A stretch of 64,000 nt of DNA from Chitinophaga eiseniae (GCF_012641265.1 NZ_JABAHZ010000005.1:434001-498000), one strand, 5' to 3'; shown: positions 7,953-16,720, counted from the first letter of the stretch. Translations and numbers: made by a program. Notes: generated from the sequence alone by a model not told the origin.

Positions 7953-9254
7953 TCAGGAAAGCTTATTGGACGCAGCATTATTTTTACGGTAGATGGTAAT
8001 CAGTACGATACCACCAATAACCAGGAGCGTAGAAATAATTTCCGCCTGTGTGGGATGATAACCGAAAATATCATAGCGGGTATCTACCCGGATCTTTTCA
8101 ATAAAGAACCGCTCAATGCCATTTAATATCAGGTATATACCAAACAGCACACCTGGTATTTTTATTTTTTTACGAATGGCCCAAAGCACAAAGAATAAAA
8201 TCAGGCATCCCAGTATTTCATATAACGGTGTGGGATACACGGCGAGGGGTAGCACTTTACAGTACTGTCCCTCACAACCGGCCAATTGTACACCTTCTTT
8301 AATCACGTTATGAGGATAGCCATAGGCAAAAAACCAGTCTGGTAAAAAGCCCAGGGCAGCTGGCTTCTCAAAAGCGGCATGCGGGATTTTATCAATGCTG
8401 GGATACTGTTGCTGGAAGAACGCAGCGTTCTTTTGTAGGGCATCGTTGAAATTGGCGGGCGCCATCTTTACGGTATGCCCTGTATTGGTATCAATAGTAT
8501 AGGCGCTGTTATAAATTCCCCAGTCGCCATCTCCGGAAAAATGACAGCCCATTCTTCCAATCGCATACGCCAGCATCAATGCGGGCGCCGCACTGTCGAT
8601 CAGGGCACGTATATTTATCTTCCTTTTTTTAGCATAGCTGAGAATTACGATGGTGGCTACAATCAATCCTCCATAAAAGGTTAGTCCACTGAACGATAAC
8701 AAGGCGCCTACCGGGTCTTGCACGAAGTCGTTCCAGTTTTCGAGATTGTGAAAAATTTTAGCGCCCAGCAAACCGGCAATGGCGGCCATTACAATAATAT
8801 CCGGCACCCGCTGGTGTGGCATTACCAATACAGTATGCTCTTCCGGCTTGGCTTTCGCCGTTTTCTTTTTGGAATAGTATTTATACCCGCCCATAGCTGC
8901 TGCCAGCAATATACCGGCAAACAGGCTCCCCTGGCCGGAAAACACGAAACCTTGTAAGTCCTGGGAAGCAGTGTCCCAATTAAAGAATATACCGAGAATC
9001 TTGTATCCTAACAGAAAGCCTACCACGGCATTGCCAATAATCTCCCCCTGGGAAGCCGGTAACCCGGTCACTATCTTTTCGGAGATGCCGGTCAGCATCC
9101 CCAGTTGTTCACGGCGTTTTAACTCACGCGTTAAAATATAAGCCCCCGCCAGGAAAGCGATGGCCACAAAAAAACCAAACGTCTGGAAAATCTTTAAAAA
9201 TGGTAGTTCTAAGCCAAGCAGATCTCTGAACGCGTAATATAAATTAGGATACAT
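7953..9254 (-). CDS. lgt: Prolipoprotein diacylglyceryl transferase
   Basis: 433 residues. Transfers the diacylglyceryl group from phosphatidylglycerol to the lipobox cysteine of prolipoproteins in the inner membrane, the first step of lipoprotein maturation. Several membrane helices are visible, together with the family signature around AYAIGRMGCHFSGDGDWG (about 258-275) and a C-terminal GIERFFIEKIR stretch. I chose the ATG at 9254 (MYPNLYYAFRDL), since the 23 residues upstream are polar and unlike the family. An insertion at about 275-350 makes it longer than proteobacterial Lgt (about 290), as is common in this phylum. Many lipoproteins in this window depend on it. Confidence 0.95.
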   Translation of the reverse strand: MYPNLYYAFRDLLGLELPFLKIFQTFGFFVAIAFLAGAYILTRELKRREQLGMLTGISEKIVTGLPASQGEIIGNAVVGFLLGYKILGIFFNWDTASQDLQGFVFSGQGSLFAGILLAAAMGGYKYYSKKKTAKAKPEEHTVLVMPHQRVPDIIVMAAIAGLLGAKIFHNLENWNDFVQDPVGALLSFSGLTFYGGLIVATIVILSYAKKRKINIRALIDSAAPALMLAYAIGRMGCHFSGDGDWGIYNSAYTIDTNTGHTVKMAPANFNDALQKNAAFFQQQYPSIDKIPHAAFEKPAALGFLPDWFFAYGYPHNVIKEGVQLAGCEGQYCKVLPLAVYPTPLYEILGCLILFFVLWAIRKKIKIPGVLFGIYLILNGIERFFIEKIRVDTRYDIFGYHPTQAEIISTLLVIGGIVLITIYRKNNAASNKLS

Positions 9255-9381
9255 AGCCGTAAAAAAATTGGTGATCTGAGTTTTCCTATGAACAAAGCCG
9301 AATTTAATCAAAAGGAAAATCAAACCACCAAAGTACGATGCAATTTCGAATTTCTAAGTTGGATTTTAGAAATGTGAATAT

Positions 9382-9795
9382 TTAGCAATACTGTTCGAAT
9401 GCGTCCAGCAGGTTGGCTGCAATCATTTGTGCAGACCGGCCTTCAATCATATGGCGCTCAATCATGTGCACCAACTCACCATTCTTAAATAAAGCAATCG
9501 CTGGAGACGAAGGAGGATAAGGCATCAGGTGGGTACGGATTTGTTTAACCGCCTCACCATCAAAACCGGCAAAACTGGTAGTCAGTCTGTCTGGTTTCTT
9601 TTCGCTGTGCGCTACCGCCATCAATACCCCCGGACGGGCAGTACCTGCCGAACAACCACATACGGAATTGATAACCACCAGGGTAGTTCCGTCTTTCTGT
9701 AATGTAGTGTCAACACTTTCCGGCGTGAGCATTTCTTCAAAGCCGTTATCTGTCAATTCTGCCTTCATGGGCATTACTAGTTCCGCTGGATACAT
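9382..9795 (-). CDS. BrxA/BrxB-family bacilliredoxin
   Basis: 137 residues with a thioredoxin-like fold and the C46-G-C48 motif (SVCGCSAGTARPG) typical of YphP/YqiW proteins. In Firmicutes these remove bacillithiol from modified proteins; members in Bacteroidota are taken to act as low-molecular-weight-thiol or protein disulfide reductases. I chose the ATG at 9795 because MYPAELVMPM is the conserved family start; upstream in-frame sequence is low complexity. Divergent from an Hsp20 gene, with a shared regulatory region that holds TGACA/TGTCA elements. Confidence 0.9.
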   Translation of the reverse strand: MYPAELVMPMKAELTDNGFEEMLTPESVDTTLQKDGTTLVVINSVCGCSAGTARPGVLMAVAHSEKKPDRLTTSFAGFDGEAVKQIRTHLMPYPPSSPAIALFKNGELVHMIERHMIEGRSAQMIAANLLDAFEQYC

Positions 9796-9827
9796 ATAAT
9801 TAGAGTTTTTTCTGTTTGTATTTTTCA

Positions 9828-9835
9828 CAAAGTTA
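9828..9835 (-). promoter_or_regulatory. -7 box for the bacilliredoxin gene
   Basis: Minus strand reads TAACTTTG, a perfect TAnnTTTG, 32 nt before the ATG. Confidence 0.45.
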
Positions 9836-9883
9836 AATATATACCCGCAGAAAGTAAAAAAATGGATACCCTTATAGACTTTT

Positions 9884-9919
9884 TGACATAAAAAATACAA
9901 TACAAACGACATTATGTCG
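9884..9919. promoter_or_regulatory. TGACA and CGACATtATGTCG elements between bacilliredoxin and Hsp20
   Basis: TGACA at 9884-9888 and a 6+1+6 palindrome CGACATTATGTCG at 9907-9919 lie in the divergent region. Similar TGACA copies precede groES. A shared stress operator is an inference. Confidence 0.35.
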
Positions 9920-10034
9920 CAATCTGTAACGTTTTTACTAACAAAATAGCAGTTTTCCTGGCATGGTATCCCATTTGATCTGTACCCGGTATCAAAACAA
10001 AAAATTGATTTCACTAAAAAAATTTATAGCAACT

Positions 10035-10487
10035 ATGACACACATTAAATTTAACCACAGCCCGCTTCCCAAAACATTTGGTGGATTTGTAGAAGACATT
10101 CTCAATGGAGGATTGAATAAATATGTAAAAGACGATTTTCTGACCAACGATTATTTTACCACCCATCCTCCGGTAAACATCGTGGAAACACCGGAAGCTT
10201 TCCTGCTTGATGTAGTAGCCCCCGGATTTTCTAAAGAAGATTTTAAGATCAGCGCCGACGATAAAGCGATTACCATCAGTGCAGAAAAGAAGACCGAAGC
10301 GAAGAATGAAACCGACAAACAGGTACGCCGGGAATTCAACTTCAAGTCCTTCAAACGCTCCTTCACTATCGGTGAACTGGTAGACGCTGGCAAGATCAAT
10401 GCAAAATATGACAACGGTATCCTGAAAGTAACCCTTGGCAAAAAGGAAAACAAACAGGACGCTCCTAAAGAAATAGTAGTGGAATAA
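10035..10487 (+). CDS. Hsp20/alpha-crystallin small heat-shock protein
   Basis: 150 residues. An alpha-crystallin domain covers about 42-140 (AFLLDVVAPGFSKEDFKI, then the GILKVTLGKK motif near 130), flanked by a short N-terminal arm and a C-terminal tail ending APKEIVVE, which carries an I-x-V-type oligomerisation motif. It holds unfolding proteins until chaperones such as the GroEL system, also in this window, refold them. The ATG at 10035 gives the usual start MTHIKFNHSP; an upstream in-frame ATG at 9963 would add 24 unlikely residues. Ended by a clear hairpin terminator. Confidence 0.95.
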   Translation: MTHIKFNHSPLPKTFGGFVEDILNGGLNKYVKDDFLTNDYFTTHPPVNIVETPEAFLLDVVAPGFSKEDFKISADDKAITISAEKKTEAKNETDKQVRREFNFKSFKRSFTIGELVDAGKINAKYDNGILKVTLGKKENKQDAPKEIVVE

Positions 10488-10530
10488 GGGAAGCAGGTTC
10501 CCGCAAGGGAACTTCGTAGCAGTAGGGTTT

Positions 10531-10562
10531 AAAAGGTTGCTCTGTATAGGGCAACCTTTTTT
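10531..10562 (+). terminator. Terminator after the Hsp20 gene
   Basis: 10-bp stem AAAAGGTTGC / GCAACCTTTT (10531-10540, 10551-10560) with a 10-nt loop, running into a T tract. Confidence 0.85.
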
Positions 10563-10671
10563 ATTGTCTATCGGAAGCTCATATTACATTTTTCTATTGT
10601 GTAGAATTCACACAAACGTTGAATCTCTCCTAGCTGATTAAAGAATAATTTGCCTGCCTAAGCACCTACTA

Positions 10672-11505
10672 ATGGCAAAACGCTTCCGACAAGGCTGGTC
10701 ATTTATTAAAAATATCTACTTCAACGCAGAAAAGGCAGTAATTGGCAATGTGATCCTTCACACCCCAAATACTTACGAACAGGCAAAGATCAAACTCATC
10801 TTTGATTATGCTTTCTTCTACGCCGTACTGCTCTTGTTCATACTGTTTATCAATATGCTCAGTATGAACCGGGTGAATATGATACTCATCCCAATAATGA
10901 TTGGCATCCTCATAGGCTGCCTGCTCCTGCTCAGGAAGGGCATGGCGGCAAAGAAAGTGGGATTGATGACCTCGATGACCACGCTCATCATTCCCATCAT
11001 TTCATCTTTCCTCAACAACCAGGACCTGAGCCCCAAGTACACGCTGATATGGATTATGAGTATCCTGCTCTGCTATATTACGGCCAACCTGGTAGCCACA
11101 CTCGTATGGAGTCTTATTCTCTGCGCCTACCTGGTAACCATCGCCTACGTTAAACTCAATAATATTGCGGTGTATGTAAGCCCGGGCTATTCACCCGCCT
11201 TTCAATACCTGGCCAATCCGCTGATTGTGGGCATGTACCTGCTGTTTCTTATCAGGGCGCTCGGACAATACTACCGGAACATCATTTCCCTGGAACAAAA
11301 AAGGACAGCAGAACAACAACAACAACACCTCTCCCTGATTAATCAACATTTAACCAAACAGTTTCTGTTGGTAAAAGGGTTTTCCCGCTCAGGCAAATCT
11401 GCTTTCCTGAAAGGAGAAACCGAATTCCTGGAAGCTTGTTTTACAGAAATCGAAAAACAATGTGGTACCGCCATTGATTTCCTGAATGAACCCGGAGAAA
11501 TATAG
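10672..11505 (+). CDS. Six-helix membrane protein resembling a sensor-kinase input half
   Basis: 277 residues, not recognised. About six membrane helices (42-64, 68-87, 96-114, 123-141, 142-160, 178-195), then a cytoplasmic glutamine-rich helix (205-232) and a short tail. This layout matches the N-terminal half of 7TM-type histidine kinases in Bacteroidota, but no HisKA or ATPase domain follows, and I see no continuation of the frame or of a broken kinase downstream. The tail contains GFSRSGKS (236-243), which fits the Walker A pattern but has only 34 residues after it, too few for a P-loop domain. Single-gene unit. Function unknown. Confidence 0.6.
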   Translation: MAKRFRQGWSFIKNIYFNAEKAVIGNVILHTPNTYEQAKIKLIFDYAFFYAVLLLFILFINMLSMNRVNMILIPIMIGILIGCLLLLRKGMAAKKVGLMTSMTTLIIPIISSFLNNQDLSPKYTLIWIMSILLCYITANLVATLVWSLILCAYLVTIAYVKLNNIAVYVSPGYSPAFQYLANPLIVGMYLLFLIRALGQYYRNIISLEQKRTAEQQQQHLSLINQHLTKQFLLVKGFSRSGKSAFLKGETEFLEACFTEIEKQCGTAIDFLNEPGEI

Positions 11506-11705
11506 CCTTACACATCTGTGTTATGCTATGGGAAATGCTATTGAAACCTTTCAATGGATATGGATAAGTAAATATTACCATTTGTCTGATTTTCGCCCAA
11601 CATGATAATAAATTATTGCTTTAGCAAGTAGTTTGATCAAAAAGAGCTTAGAAAAAATTACAACTTTCGGGGCTTATCAGTGCTAATTGATAGCACTATC
11701 TTCGC

Positions 11706-11800
11706 GCTATCAAATTCATCACCTATTTTCCTTATGCCGGTGAATATTATTTATAACCTATGCCATGATGGGCTTTCAATAAAATGAAGGCCTTTTTTTT
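11706..11800 (+). ncRNA. Candidate small RNA, about 95 nt
   Basis: A near-consensus -7 box (TATCTTCG, one mismatch) ends at 11704, and a hairpin (about 11769-11792, with G-U pairs) followed by eight Ts ends at 11800. No open reading frame of note lies between. No known RNA family recognised; the previous gene ends 264 bp before this terminator, so readthrough from it is the alternative. Confidence 0.3.
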
Positions 11801-11831
11801 ATTATACTGAGAGAAAAAAATGGAAAAAAAT

Positions 11832-11857
11832 AAGCCCCCCGAATAATCGGGGGGCTT
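11832..11857 (-). terminator. Terminator of the arginine-decarboxylase-type gene
   Basis: 11-bp perfect stem AAGCCCCCCGA / TCGGGGGGCTT around ATAA, followed on the minus strand by a run of Ts; 25 bp after the stop at 11883. Confidence 0.85.
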
Positions 11858-11882
11858 TCAGCAGGATTACTAACCCATTTTT

Positions 11883-13289
11883 TTAATAACCCAAAATCTT
11901 CAGCATACTCTGAGAAGTTTGTTCTTTCGCATATAACCAATCTTTCAACTGGCCATTTTTATCGTATCCCACAATCACATGCTTAGGAGAAGGAATCAGG
12001 CAGTGCTTGATACCACCATAGCCGCTTAATTGGTCCTGGTAAGCGCCTGTATGGAAAAATCCGATATACAGTGGCTCCCCGGATGCCTGTTGCTTAGGCA
12101 GGAATACAGCGTTAATATGTTCTTCAGATGTATAAAAATCGTATCCATCACAGGTAAGTCCACCGAGATGTACTTCCTGGTATTCCTGGTCCCATTTATT
12201 AATTGGCAACATCAGGAATTTCTCCCCGATACCCCAGGTATCAGGCAATGTAGTAATGAAGGAGCTGTCGATCATGTACCAGGACTCACGGTCGTTCTGC
12301 ATTTTCTCTCCTACTACACTATAGATAACAGCGCCACTTTCACCTACTGTAAATGAGCCAAACTCTGTGTAAATATTCGGTACAGGTACCTTATTCTTTT
12401 TACACATGCTTTTGATATTGGCCACAATCTCGTTTACGATATAATTATAATCATAGTCGAAACCAAGAGAGTGCTTGATGGGAAAACCACCGCCTATATT
12501 AATGCTATCCAGCTCAGGACAGATCTTTTTCAGCTGGCAGTAGAGATTCATTACACGGTTAAACTGGCTCCAGTAATAAATGTCATCCTTAATCCCCTTA
12601 TTCATAAAGAAGTGCAGCATTTTCAGCTCAAACTTCTCATTACCTTTTATTTTATCCACGTAATATTCCAGGATATCACGGGGAGGAATGCCCAGACGGG
12701 AAGTATAAAAGTCAAAGCTAGGCTCTTCCTCTGCCGCCACACGTATTCCCAGCTTCACTTTATCTTTATCCTTGATCCGGACGTTTCTCTTATAATCTTC
12801 CAGCTCTTCCTTGTTATCCAGGATAGGCAGCACATTCTTGAATCCACTGTTGATCAACCTGGAGATAGCCCGGGTATAGGCCTTGGTCTTAAACCCGTTG
12901 CAGATAATGTAAGTATCCTTACTGATCTTCTTACGCTCATACAACTTATTGACAATGTCGATATCGTAGGCAAACGAAGTTTCAATATGAACACCATGTT
13001 TCAACGTTTCCTCCATAATGAAGGAGAAATGCGAACTTTTAGTACAATAGCAATAAAAGTATTCTCCATCGTACCTGTTCTTCTTAATGGCGTCCTGGAA
13101 CATCTTCTTAGCCTTGTTGATCTGCATCCCGATCTTAGGAAGGAAGGTCAACTTAAATGGAGTTCCGTACTTGTCAATCAATGCCTTAATATCCAGACCA
13201 TTAAATTCCAGGTAGTTGTCTTTTACTTCAAAGCCCTCCTGGGGAAATTCAAAAGTCTGCTTAACCAGGTCTGTGTAGGTGTTGTTCAT
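11883..13289 (-). CDS. Arginine-decarboxylase-type PLP enzyme (fold III)
   Basis: 468 residues of the alanine-racemase-fold decarboxylase group (Orn/DAP/Arg decarboxylase 2). The N-terminal barrel (about 35-315) carries the PLP-lysine region YCYCTKSS (near 85) and the phosphate-binding glycine loop NIGGGFP (near 265); the C-terminal sheet domain carries GLTCDGYD (near 378), whose Cys-Asp contact substrate in ornithine decarboxylase relatives. Bacteroidota members are usually annotated arginine decarboxylase, the first step from arginine to agmatine and spermidine. Substrate is inferred from the family; diaminopimelate or carboxynorspermidine activity cannot be ruled out. Single gene with its own promoter and terminator. 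Confidence 0.8.
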   Translation of the reverse strand: MNNTYTDLVKQTFEFPQEGFEVKDNYLEFNGLDIKALIDKYGTPFKLTFLPKIGMQINKAKKMFQDAIKKNRYDGEYFYCYCTKSSHFSFIMEETLKHGVHIETSFAYDIDIVNKLYERKKISKDTYIICNGFKTKAYTRAISRLINSGFKNVLPILDNKEELEDYKRNVRIKDKDKVKLGIRVAAEEEPSFDFYTSRLGIPPRDILEYYVDKIKGNEKFELKMLHFFMNKGIKDDIYYWSQFNRVMNLYCQLKKICPELDSINIGGGFPIKHSLGFDYDYNYIVNEIVANIKSMCKKNKVPVPNIYTEFGSFTVGESGAVIYSVVGEKMQNDRESWYMIDSSFITTLPDTWGIGEKFLMLPINKWDQEYQEVHLGGLTCDGYDFYTSEEHINAVFLPKQQASGEPLYIGFFHTGAYQDQLSGYGGIKHCLIPSPKHVIVGYDKNGQLKDWLYAKEQTSQSMLKILGY

Positions 13290-13418
13290 TTAGTACTGCA
13301 AATGAATTTTAGGAATTAGTAATAGAAAAAAATATCAGGATAACAATCCATTTTTCCCTCACTGGGAAACTCCTGGTTTACACACCTACGTCAGTTCGAA
13401 CCCCAGCAAAATAGGTTG

Positions 13419-13426
13419 CAAATCTA
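13419..13426 (-). promoter_or_regulatory. -7 box, arginine-decarboxylase-type gene
   Basis: Minus strand reads TAGATTTG, perfect TAnnTTTG, 129 nt before the ATG. A second match (TATATTTG) lies at 13495-13502. Confidence 0.35.
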
Positions 13427-13541
13427 AATATTTTGTTGATTGCCACCCTAATTTTTTTCGGGAGGTATTGATTTTACGGGCATCATTACCCCTGCAAATA
13501 TACAGACAATTACAAATCAATAAGTTAAATAATATTAAACA

Positions 13542-14180
13542 CTATTTTTCGCTGTCTTCCAACAGCACTTTTAACGCCTGTTTTCCTTCACAAAAAAGCA
13601 AGTCGAGGCAGCTTAATCCGGGAAGAAATCCTATACGTTCCTGGAACACCTGGGTGTAAGAAGCAGGCGCTCCCGTAACTACTGGTCCCGGCAGTATGGT
13701 ATCGCGGGCATCCGTTACTCCGCTCACCTCCTTCTGATAACTTTCGGTAAAGGTAACCGGCACAGCAATACCGAGTTTGCTATTCATCCATTCAAAACAG
13801 GCCAGGTTCCAATCCAGCAAATATTTAAATTCCTGCTCATACAATTCCTGCAGATCAGCTTCATAATATTCGAACCAGGGAGAGCGGCGATAAGCAGACA
13901 CCAGCGTTTTCCAGTGCAAACTCTGCCATTTTTCCTCATTACTGATCCGGACATCCTTCATTACCGTCCGCTGGTTCTTCCCCCGGGTCAGGGGTACACT
14001 CAAAATCATTCGTCCATTTGGACCCGCTACATAACACCGGTTCCTGTAACTCAACTTTTGATAGTGCTCATATTTTTCAATCTGTAATATGTCGTGATTT
14101 AATAAAGCTTTATATGAATCAATGGGTGGAAAATACTGAGATTCAATTAATAACACCTTCTTTTCTGCATTCGCTGTCAT
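13542..14180 (-). CDS. WbqC-family protein
   Basis: 212 residues matching the WbqC-like family: an N-terminal IESQYFPPI, then NRCYVAGPNGRMILSVPL and the WKTLVSAYRRSPWFEYY block (about 88-110). The family was named from an O-antigen locus and is found near glycan genes elsewhere, but no reaction is proven; here no glycan genes are adjacent. Upstream is a 414-bp AT-rich divergent region. Confidence 0.85.
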   Translation of the reverse strand: MTANAEKKVLLIESQYFPPIDSYKALLNHDILQIEKYEHYQKLSYRNRCYVAGPNGRMILSVPLTRGKNQRTVMKDVRISNEEKWQSLHWKTLVSAYRRSPWFEYYEADLQELYEQEFKYLLDWNLACFEWMNSKLGIAVPVTFTESYQKEVSGVTDARDTILPGPVVTGAPASYTQVFQERIGFLPGLSCLDLLFCEGKQALKVLLEDSEK

Positions 14181-14594
14181 AATGTCAATTTTTTAAAACC
14201 AGGTACCCGAACATTCCCTTTTTTACCCGGCAGGTACTTCAAGTCAGTCGCTTAACAATTTACTTTAAGTAATTGAGTAAGAATTCATAGCAATTATAAT
14301 AATATGCTAATAAAATTAGTAGGTATTACTTTAGTTAAAAAGTTTCCGAAATGCAAAAATACTAAAGAAATTAGTCGCTTTTTCGTTCATTTTTAGCGAA
14401 CACAGGAAGGAACACTAAGATAACATATTTCCATAAAGAAAGTTTTTATTTATATGTATTTAATGCATCATTCTTTTAAGCTACTCCTGCCGTTAAAAAT
14501 GGGGATCGTTAAAAGTTTCCCAATTCAGCCATGCCGTTTTGAGAACTAAAAGCTTTGCAGTAGGTTTGACGTAAATTAAATTACCGGCTTACTG
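14181..14594. other. AT-rich divergent promoter region
   Basis: 414 bp between the divergent WbqC and LEA-like genes. Very AT rich. A minus-strand -7 match (TATTTTTG, 14354-14361) could serve WbqC. No gene or RNA recognised. Confidence 0.4.
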
Positions 14595-15050
14595 ATGAAA
14601 CTGCTTAGATTAATATTGGCCATTTTTATTGTTTGGGGACTAGCAAGCTCTTGCGAAAAAAACAAAGATATCCAATTTGTAAGGGTAGCCGGTGTGAGTA
14701 TGGACGAGTTCGGTATGTCTAAAAGTATTGTACGGCTAACACTGGCATATTACAACCCGAATAATTACCGGCTTCAATTAAAAGATGCCGACTTCGATCT
14801 GTTTTTTGATGATACCCAGGTTGGCCATTCTATCCAGGATTCTACCATCGCTATACCAGCCAGGGATACTTTTTATTTCCCGGTAAAGCTGGAAGTAAAT
14901 ATGGGGAACGTTTTCAAAAATGCCATGTCCGCCTTCTCCAACAAGGAAGTAACCATCCGGGCCAACGGCCGCTGTAAAGTAGGTAAAGGCGGCATCTTCC
15001 TGCCCTTCCCGATTAAATGCGAAACCAAACAAGCCTTAAATTTCTTCTGA
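14595..15050 (+). CDS. LEA type 2-like lipoprotein
   Basis: 151 residues. Leader ending in LASSC gives a probable lipidated cysteine at residue 20. The mature part is an LEA14-type immunoglobulin-like beta-sandwich with the hallmark YYNPNNYRLQLKDADFDLFF and a PARDTFYFPVKLEV stretch. Bacterial members are small, probably periplasmic lipoproteins of unknown role; in plants the fold is tied to stress tolerance. Its stop overlaps the convergent neighbour by 15 bp. Confidence 0.85.
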   Translation: MKLLRLILAIFIVWGLASSCEKNKDIQFVRVAGVSMDEFGMSKSIVRLTLAYYNPNNYRLQLKDADFDLFFDDTQVGHSIQDSTIAIPARDTFYFPVKLEVNMGNVFKNAMSAFSNKEVTIRANGRCKVGKGGIFLPFPIKCETKQALNFF

Positions 15051-15617
15051 TCCGGTTCGCTTCAATAAGTCAATAATTTCCATAATATGACTGCTTTCTG
15101 TGGCGCTTCTCAAAGGCGACAGTTGCAGGTCTTTCCGCAATACATTCAGATCCCGCAGCAAGTCACCCGTCAATAACCGGTGCCGTTCCGCTACCCGGTA
15201 AGCGAGGGCCGTTTTGAGCGCAGTAGCTTTTACCCGGAAGGTATGGGGACTATAACGCCCCGGATGCAGATGGATATACAACTGCTGATCGGCCGCCATC
15301 TGTAATATCCAGCGGGAAGTATCCGACAATACCACTGTGACATACCCATGTTGCTGCAACAGGAAAGCAGCATAGGCCGTTCGTTCATAGATCCCTCTTT
15401 CCTGTAACCAGTTTCTGACTTCGTTAAAAATAGCAGTGGTATCCAGTTCCCCGGCATACATATCCATCTGGGAATTGCCCAGCGCCAGTAATTTTTGGTG
15501 GATTTCGGACGACTCCGATTGTAAAAGCGTATGCTGGAGCGCAGCGAGATGGTGCTTCAGCGGGTTAAACAGTATGGGAATAGGAGTAGGTTTTAAAAAC
15601 GGATAAGTATATAACAC
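15036..15617 (-). CDS. Conserved-looking hypothetical protein
   Basis: About 193 residues, not recognised. No signal peptide, membrane helix or enzyme motif; predicted mixed alpha/beta with LDTTAIFNEVRNWLQERGIY and a central beta region (YVTVVLSDTSRWILQM). The start is uncertain: the frame is open up to 15728, but that would overlap the HMA gene, so I favour GTG at 15617. That GTG lies at the foot of a perfect 16-bp hairpin that follows the HMA gene. The next in-frame ATG would lose over 50 residues. Probably cytosolic; function unknown. Confidence 0.6.
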   Translation of the reverse strand: MLYTYPFLKPTPIPILFNPLKHHLAALQHTLLQSESSEIHQKLLALGNSQMDMYAGELDTTAIFNEVRNWLQERGIYERTAYAAFLLQQHGYVTVVLSDTSRWILQMAADQQLYIHLHPGRYSPHTFRVKATALKTALAYRVAERHRLLTGDLLRDLNVLRKDLQLSPLRSATESSHIMEIIDLLKRTGSEEI

Positions 15618-15649
15618 AACAGCCTTTAACTGGGTTAAAGGCTGTTGTG
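15615..15649 (-). terminator. 16-bp hairpin between the HMA gene and the hypothetical gene
   Basis: Arms 15615-15630 and 15634-15649 pair perfectly around a 3-nt loop, 8 bp after the HMA stop, followed on the minus strand by TTATATACTTAT. Acts as terminator or attenuator; it overlaps the preferred start codon of the next gene. Confidence 0.65.
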
Positions 15650-15657
15650 GTTGTTCA

Positions 15658-16035
15658 TTAGTGCTTTTTCTTGGGATCCATACCTCCGCCATCTTCCGGC
15701 TTCTTGCAGCAGGTGGGCAGTTTGGCATAAGATTCAGGATTAGCCGTTACGTTATCTGCATCGTATCCCGCATTGGCAATACCTGTCTTGATATTCTCAA
15801 TATTGGTACGGTCTGTCCAGTATTTTACCGTGGTGATATGTTTTTTGAAGTCTACTTTCACGGCCTGTACGCCTTCTTCATGCGACATATACCTTTCAAT
15901 ACGGTTTTTGCAGGATTCACATTGCACGGTAGGTGTGCTGATCTTTACAGTTTCGATCGACTTCTGTTTCTGTTGTGCCATGGCCATGCCCACACTGGCA
16001 AACAGGAACAACACGACTAATTTTAGGATACGCAT
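15658..16035 (-). CDS. Exported heavy-metal-associated (HMA) domain protein
   Basis: 125 residues. Signal peptide to about residue 20 (GMAMAQ), then one HMA domain (about 28-95) with the metal-binding C39-E-S-C42 and the usual beta-alpha-beta order. A tail after the domain holds PTCCKKP and a Gly/Lys/His-rich end (DPKKKH), both possible extra metal ligands. Likely a periplasmic copper or other soft-metal carrier; the metal is inferred. The ATG at 16035 begins the signal peptide. No P-type ATPase is adjacent. Confidence 0.8.
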   Translation of the reverse strand: MRILKLVVLFLFASVGMAMAQQKQKSIETVKISTPTVQCESCKNRIERYMSHEEGVQAVKVDFKKHITTVKYWTDRTNIENIKTGIANAGYDADNVTANPESYAKLPTCCKKPEDGGGMDPKKKH

Positions 16036-16084
16036 AGTTGTAATATTATACCCGAATATACAAAAAAAGTGATATACCATTAAA

Positions 16085-16720
16085 CTAACGGCCCCACTGA
16101 TCCGGAGCGGCTCTCCAGGCTTGCAGGGTGCTGATTTCGTCGGCAGAAACAATGCCCTTTTCTTCTGCCAGTGCAATCATTGCATTGTAGTTACTGAGCG
16201 AATGGAAAGGAACACCGGCCGTTTCAAAAGCCTTTACCGCTACATCAAATCCGTAATTGAAGATAGACACCATGCCAATTACTTCGCCACCAGCTGCACG
16301 AATAGCCTGTACTGCTTCCAGGCTGCTTTTACCGGTAGAAATCAGGTCCTCTACCACCACTACCGGCTGACCAGGTTGCAATACGCCTTCAATCTGGTTA
16401 CCCATGCCATGTTCTTTAGGCTTGGATCTTACATAAATAAAAGGAAGTTTCAGTTGATCAGCTACCAGCGCTCCGTGCGGAATCCCCGCCGTAGCTACGC
16501 CGGCAATTACTGCCGCATCAGGAAAGGTTTCAAATACCAGGTTGCACAACTCAGATTTAATATAGTCACGCACGTAAGGATAAGATAAAATCTTCCTGTT
16601 ATCGCAATAGATCGGCGATTTCCAGCCGGAAGCCCATGTAAAGGGTTGAGCAGGACTTAACTTTACGGCCTGCACCTGCAGTAATTTTTCTGCAACTTGT
16701 TTTTCGCTTACTTTATTCAT
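16085..16720 (-). CDS. pyrE: Orotate phosphoribosyltransferase
   Basis: 211 residues. Joins orotate to PRPP to give OMP, the fifth step of pyrimidine synthesis, in the cytosol. The PRPP-binding signature VVVVEDLISTGKSS lies near 125-138, preceded by YVRSKPKEHG (the flexible catalytic loop) near 98. Length is normal. It stands apart from other pyr genes. A perfect -7 box lies only 8 nt upstream of the ATG, and an unusual 20-bp tandem repeat array lies just upstream of that. Confidence 0.97.
   Translation of the reverse strand: MNKVSEKQVAEKLLQVQAVKLSPAQPFTWASGWKSPIYCDNRKILSYPYVRDYIKSELCNLVFETFPDAAVIAGVATAGIPHGALVADQLKLPFIYVRSKPKEHGMGNQIEGVLQPGQPVVVVEDLISTGKSSLEAVQAIRAAGGEVIGMVSIFNYGFDVAVKAFETAGVPFHSLSNYNAMIALAEEKGIVSADEISTLQAWRAAPDQWGR

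Larger units (their letters stand above)
11506..11882. other. Intergenic region with a possible small RNA and a terminator
   Basis: 377 bp between convergent genes. Contains an 8-bp inverted repeat (11687-11694/11706-11713), a -7-like TATCTTCG (11697-11704), a plus-strand hairpin with eight Ts (11769-11800), and the arginine-decarboxylase gene terminator. Confidence 0.5.

Noticed and set aside
12471..13319. Long plus-strand frame (282 residues) over the arginine-decarboxylase gene
   Set aside because: Opposite strand of a well-conserved enzyme; no domain or normal start.
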